A DNA stretch of 5,888 nucleotides from Caldilineaceae bacterium (GTDB lineage: Bacteria; Chloroflexota; Anaerolineae; Caldilineales; Caldilineaceae): assembly GCA_026645635.1 (NCBI GenBank), contig JAPKMV010000244.1, forward strand, positions 1 to 5,888, given 5' to 3'. The notes beneath the pieces were generated by a model, which was not told where the DNA came from, did not search any database, and saw only the letters and a list, made by a program, of their open reading frames with translations. Of this stretch, positions 5,855 to 5,888 are shown piece after piece (position 1 is the first letter of the stretch; each line of letters starts with the position of its first letter). The translations under genes and the position numbers were made by a program.

Positions 5855-5888
5855 GCTGCCCCTTACGCCGCAAACGCCCGCCGCTGCA

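Larger units (their letters stand above)
5330..5888. other. Gene-poor region packed with inverted repeats
   Basis: I find no convincing gene in these 559 bases. Open frames on both strands (about 5503-5847 minus and 5522-5746 plus) give low-complexity, Arg- and Ser-rich translations and cross the palindromes, so they are not credible. The first 120 bases hold the upstream region of the minus-strand hydrolase, where I see no strong promoter, only A/T-rich patches near 5440-5460. The remainder contains at least four separate inverted repeats and one pair of direct repeats, listed individually. The 3' end of the window shows no gene start. Confidence 0.6.

Overview
The window holds three genes and an unusual load of inverted repeats. 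It suggests a high-GC, free-living or environmental bacterium. The general style (a cytoplasmic-looking GH78 rhamnosidase beside an MFS permease, and intergenic hairpins built from short repeated words) reminds me of Chloroflexota such as Anaerolineae or Caldilineae. That taxonomic guess is an inference from memory, not shown by any marker gene.

Positions 1-4185 form a two-gene plus-strand unit for use of plant or microbial rhamnosides. A sigma70-like promoter candidate (16-45) is followed by an inverted repeat at the expected transcription start (50-72). Then comes a 12-TM major facilitator permease resembling the FucP/FHS type (108-1319, GTG start). After 103 nt comes a 920-residue GH78 alpha-L-rhamnosidase (1423-4185) with all recognisable catalytic residues and no signal peptide. 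The simplest model is import of a rhamnoside or L-rhamnose by the permease, with hydrolysis of rhamnosides in the cytoplasm.

Positions 4186-4363 separate two convergent genes. They hold a 69-bp hairpin element whose arms are each three copies of a 9-bp word (4231-4299), and a smaller GC-rich hairpin (4339-4355). Together these could end transcription from both sides.

Positions 4364-5314 on the minus strand encode a secreted, permuted papain-fold (NlpC/P60-like, YiiX/C92-type) hydrolase. It has an N-terminal helical extension and a clearly lower GC content than the rhamnosidase. It has no evident link to rhamnose use.

Positions 5315-5888 contain no convincing gene. They are packed with inverted repeats: a tight 7-bp hairpin (5469-5485), a nested structured block (5535-5615), an 8-bp inverted repeat (5682-5714), and a perfect 30-bp inverted repeat (5732-5815) within a 141-bp imperfect palindrome, flanked by near-identical 19-20 bp direct repeats. 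This cluster is the best candidate in the window for an undescribed element. It could be a MITE-like or REP-like non-autonomous element or a structured RNA, but the sequence alone does not decide.
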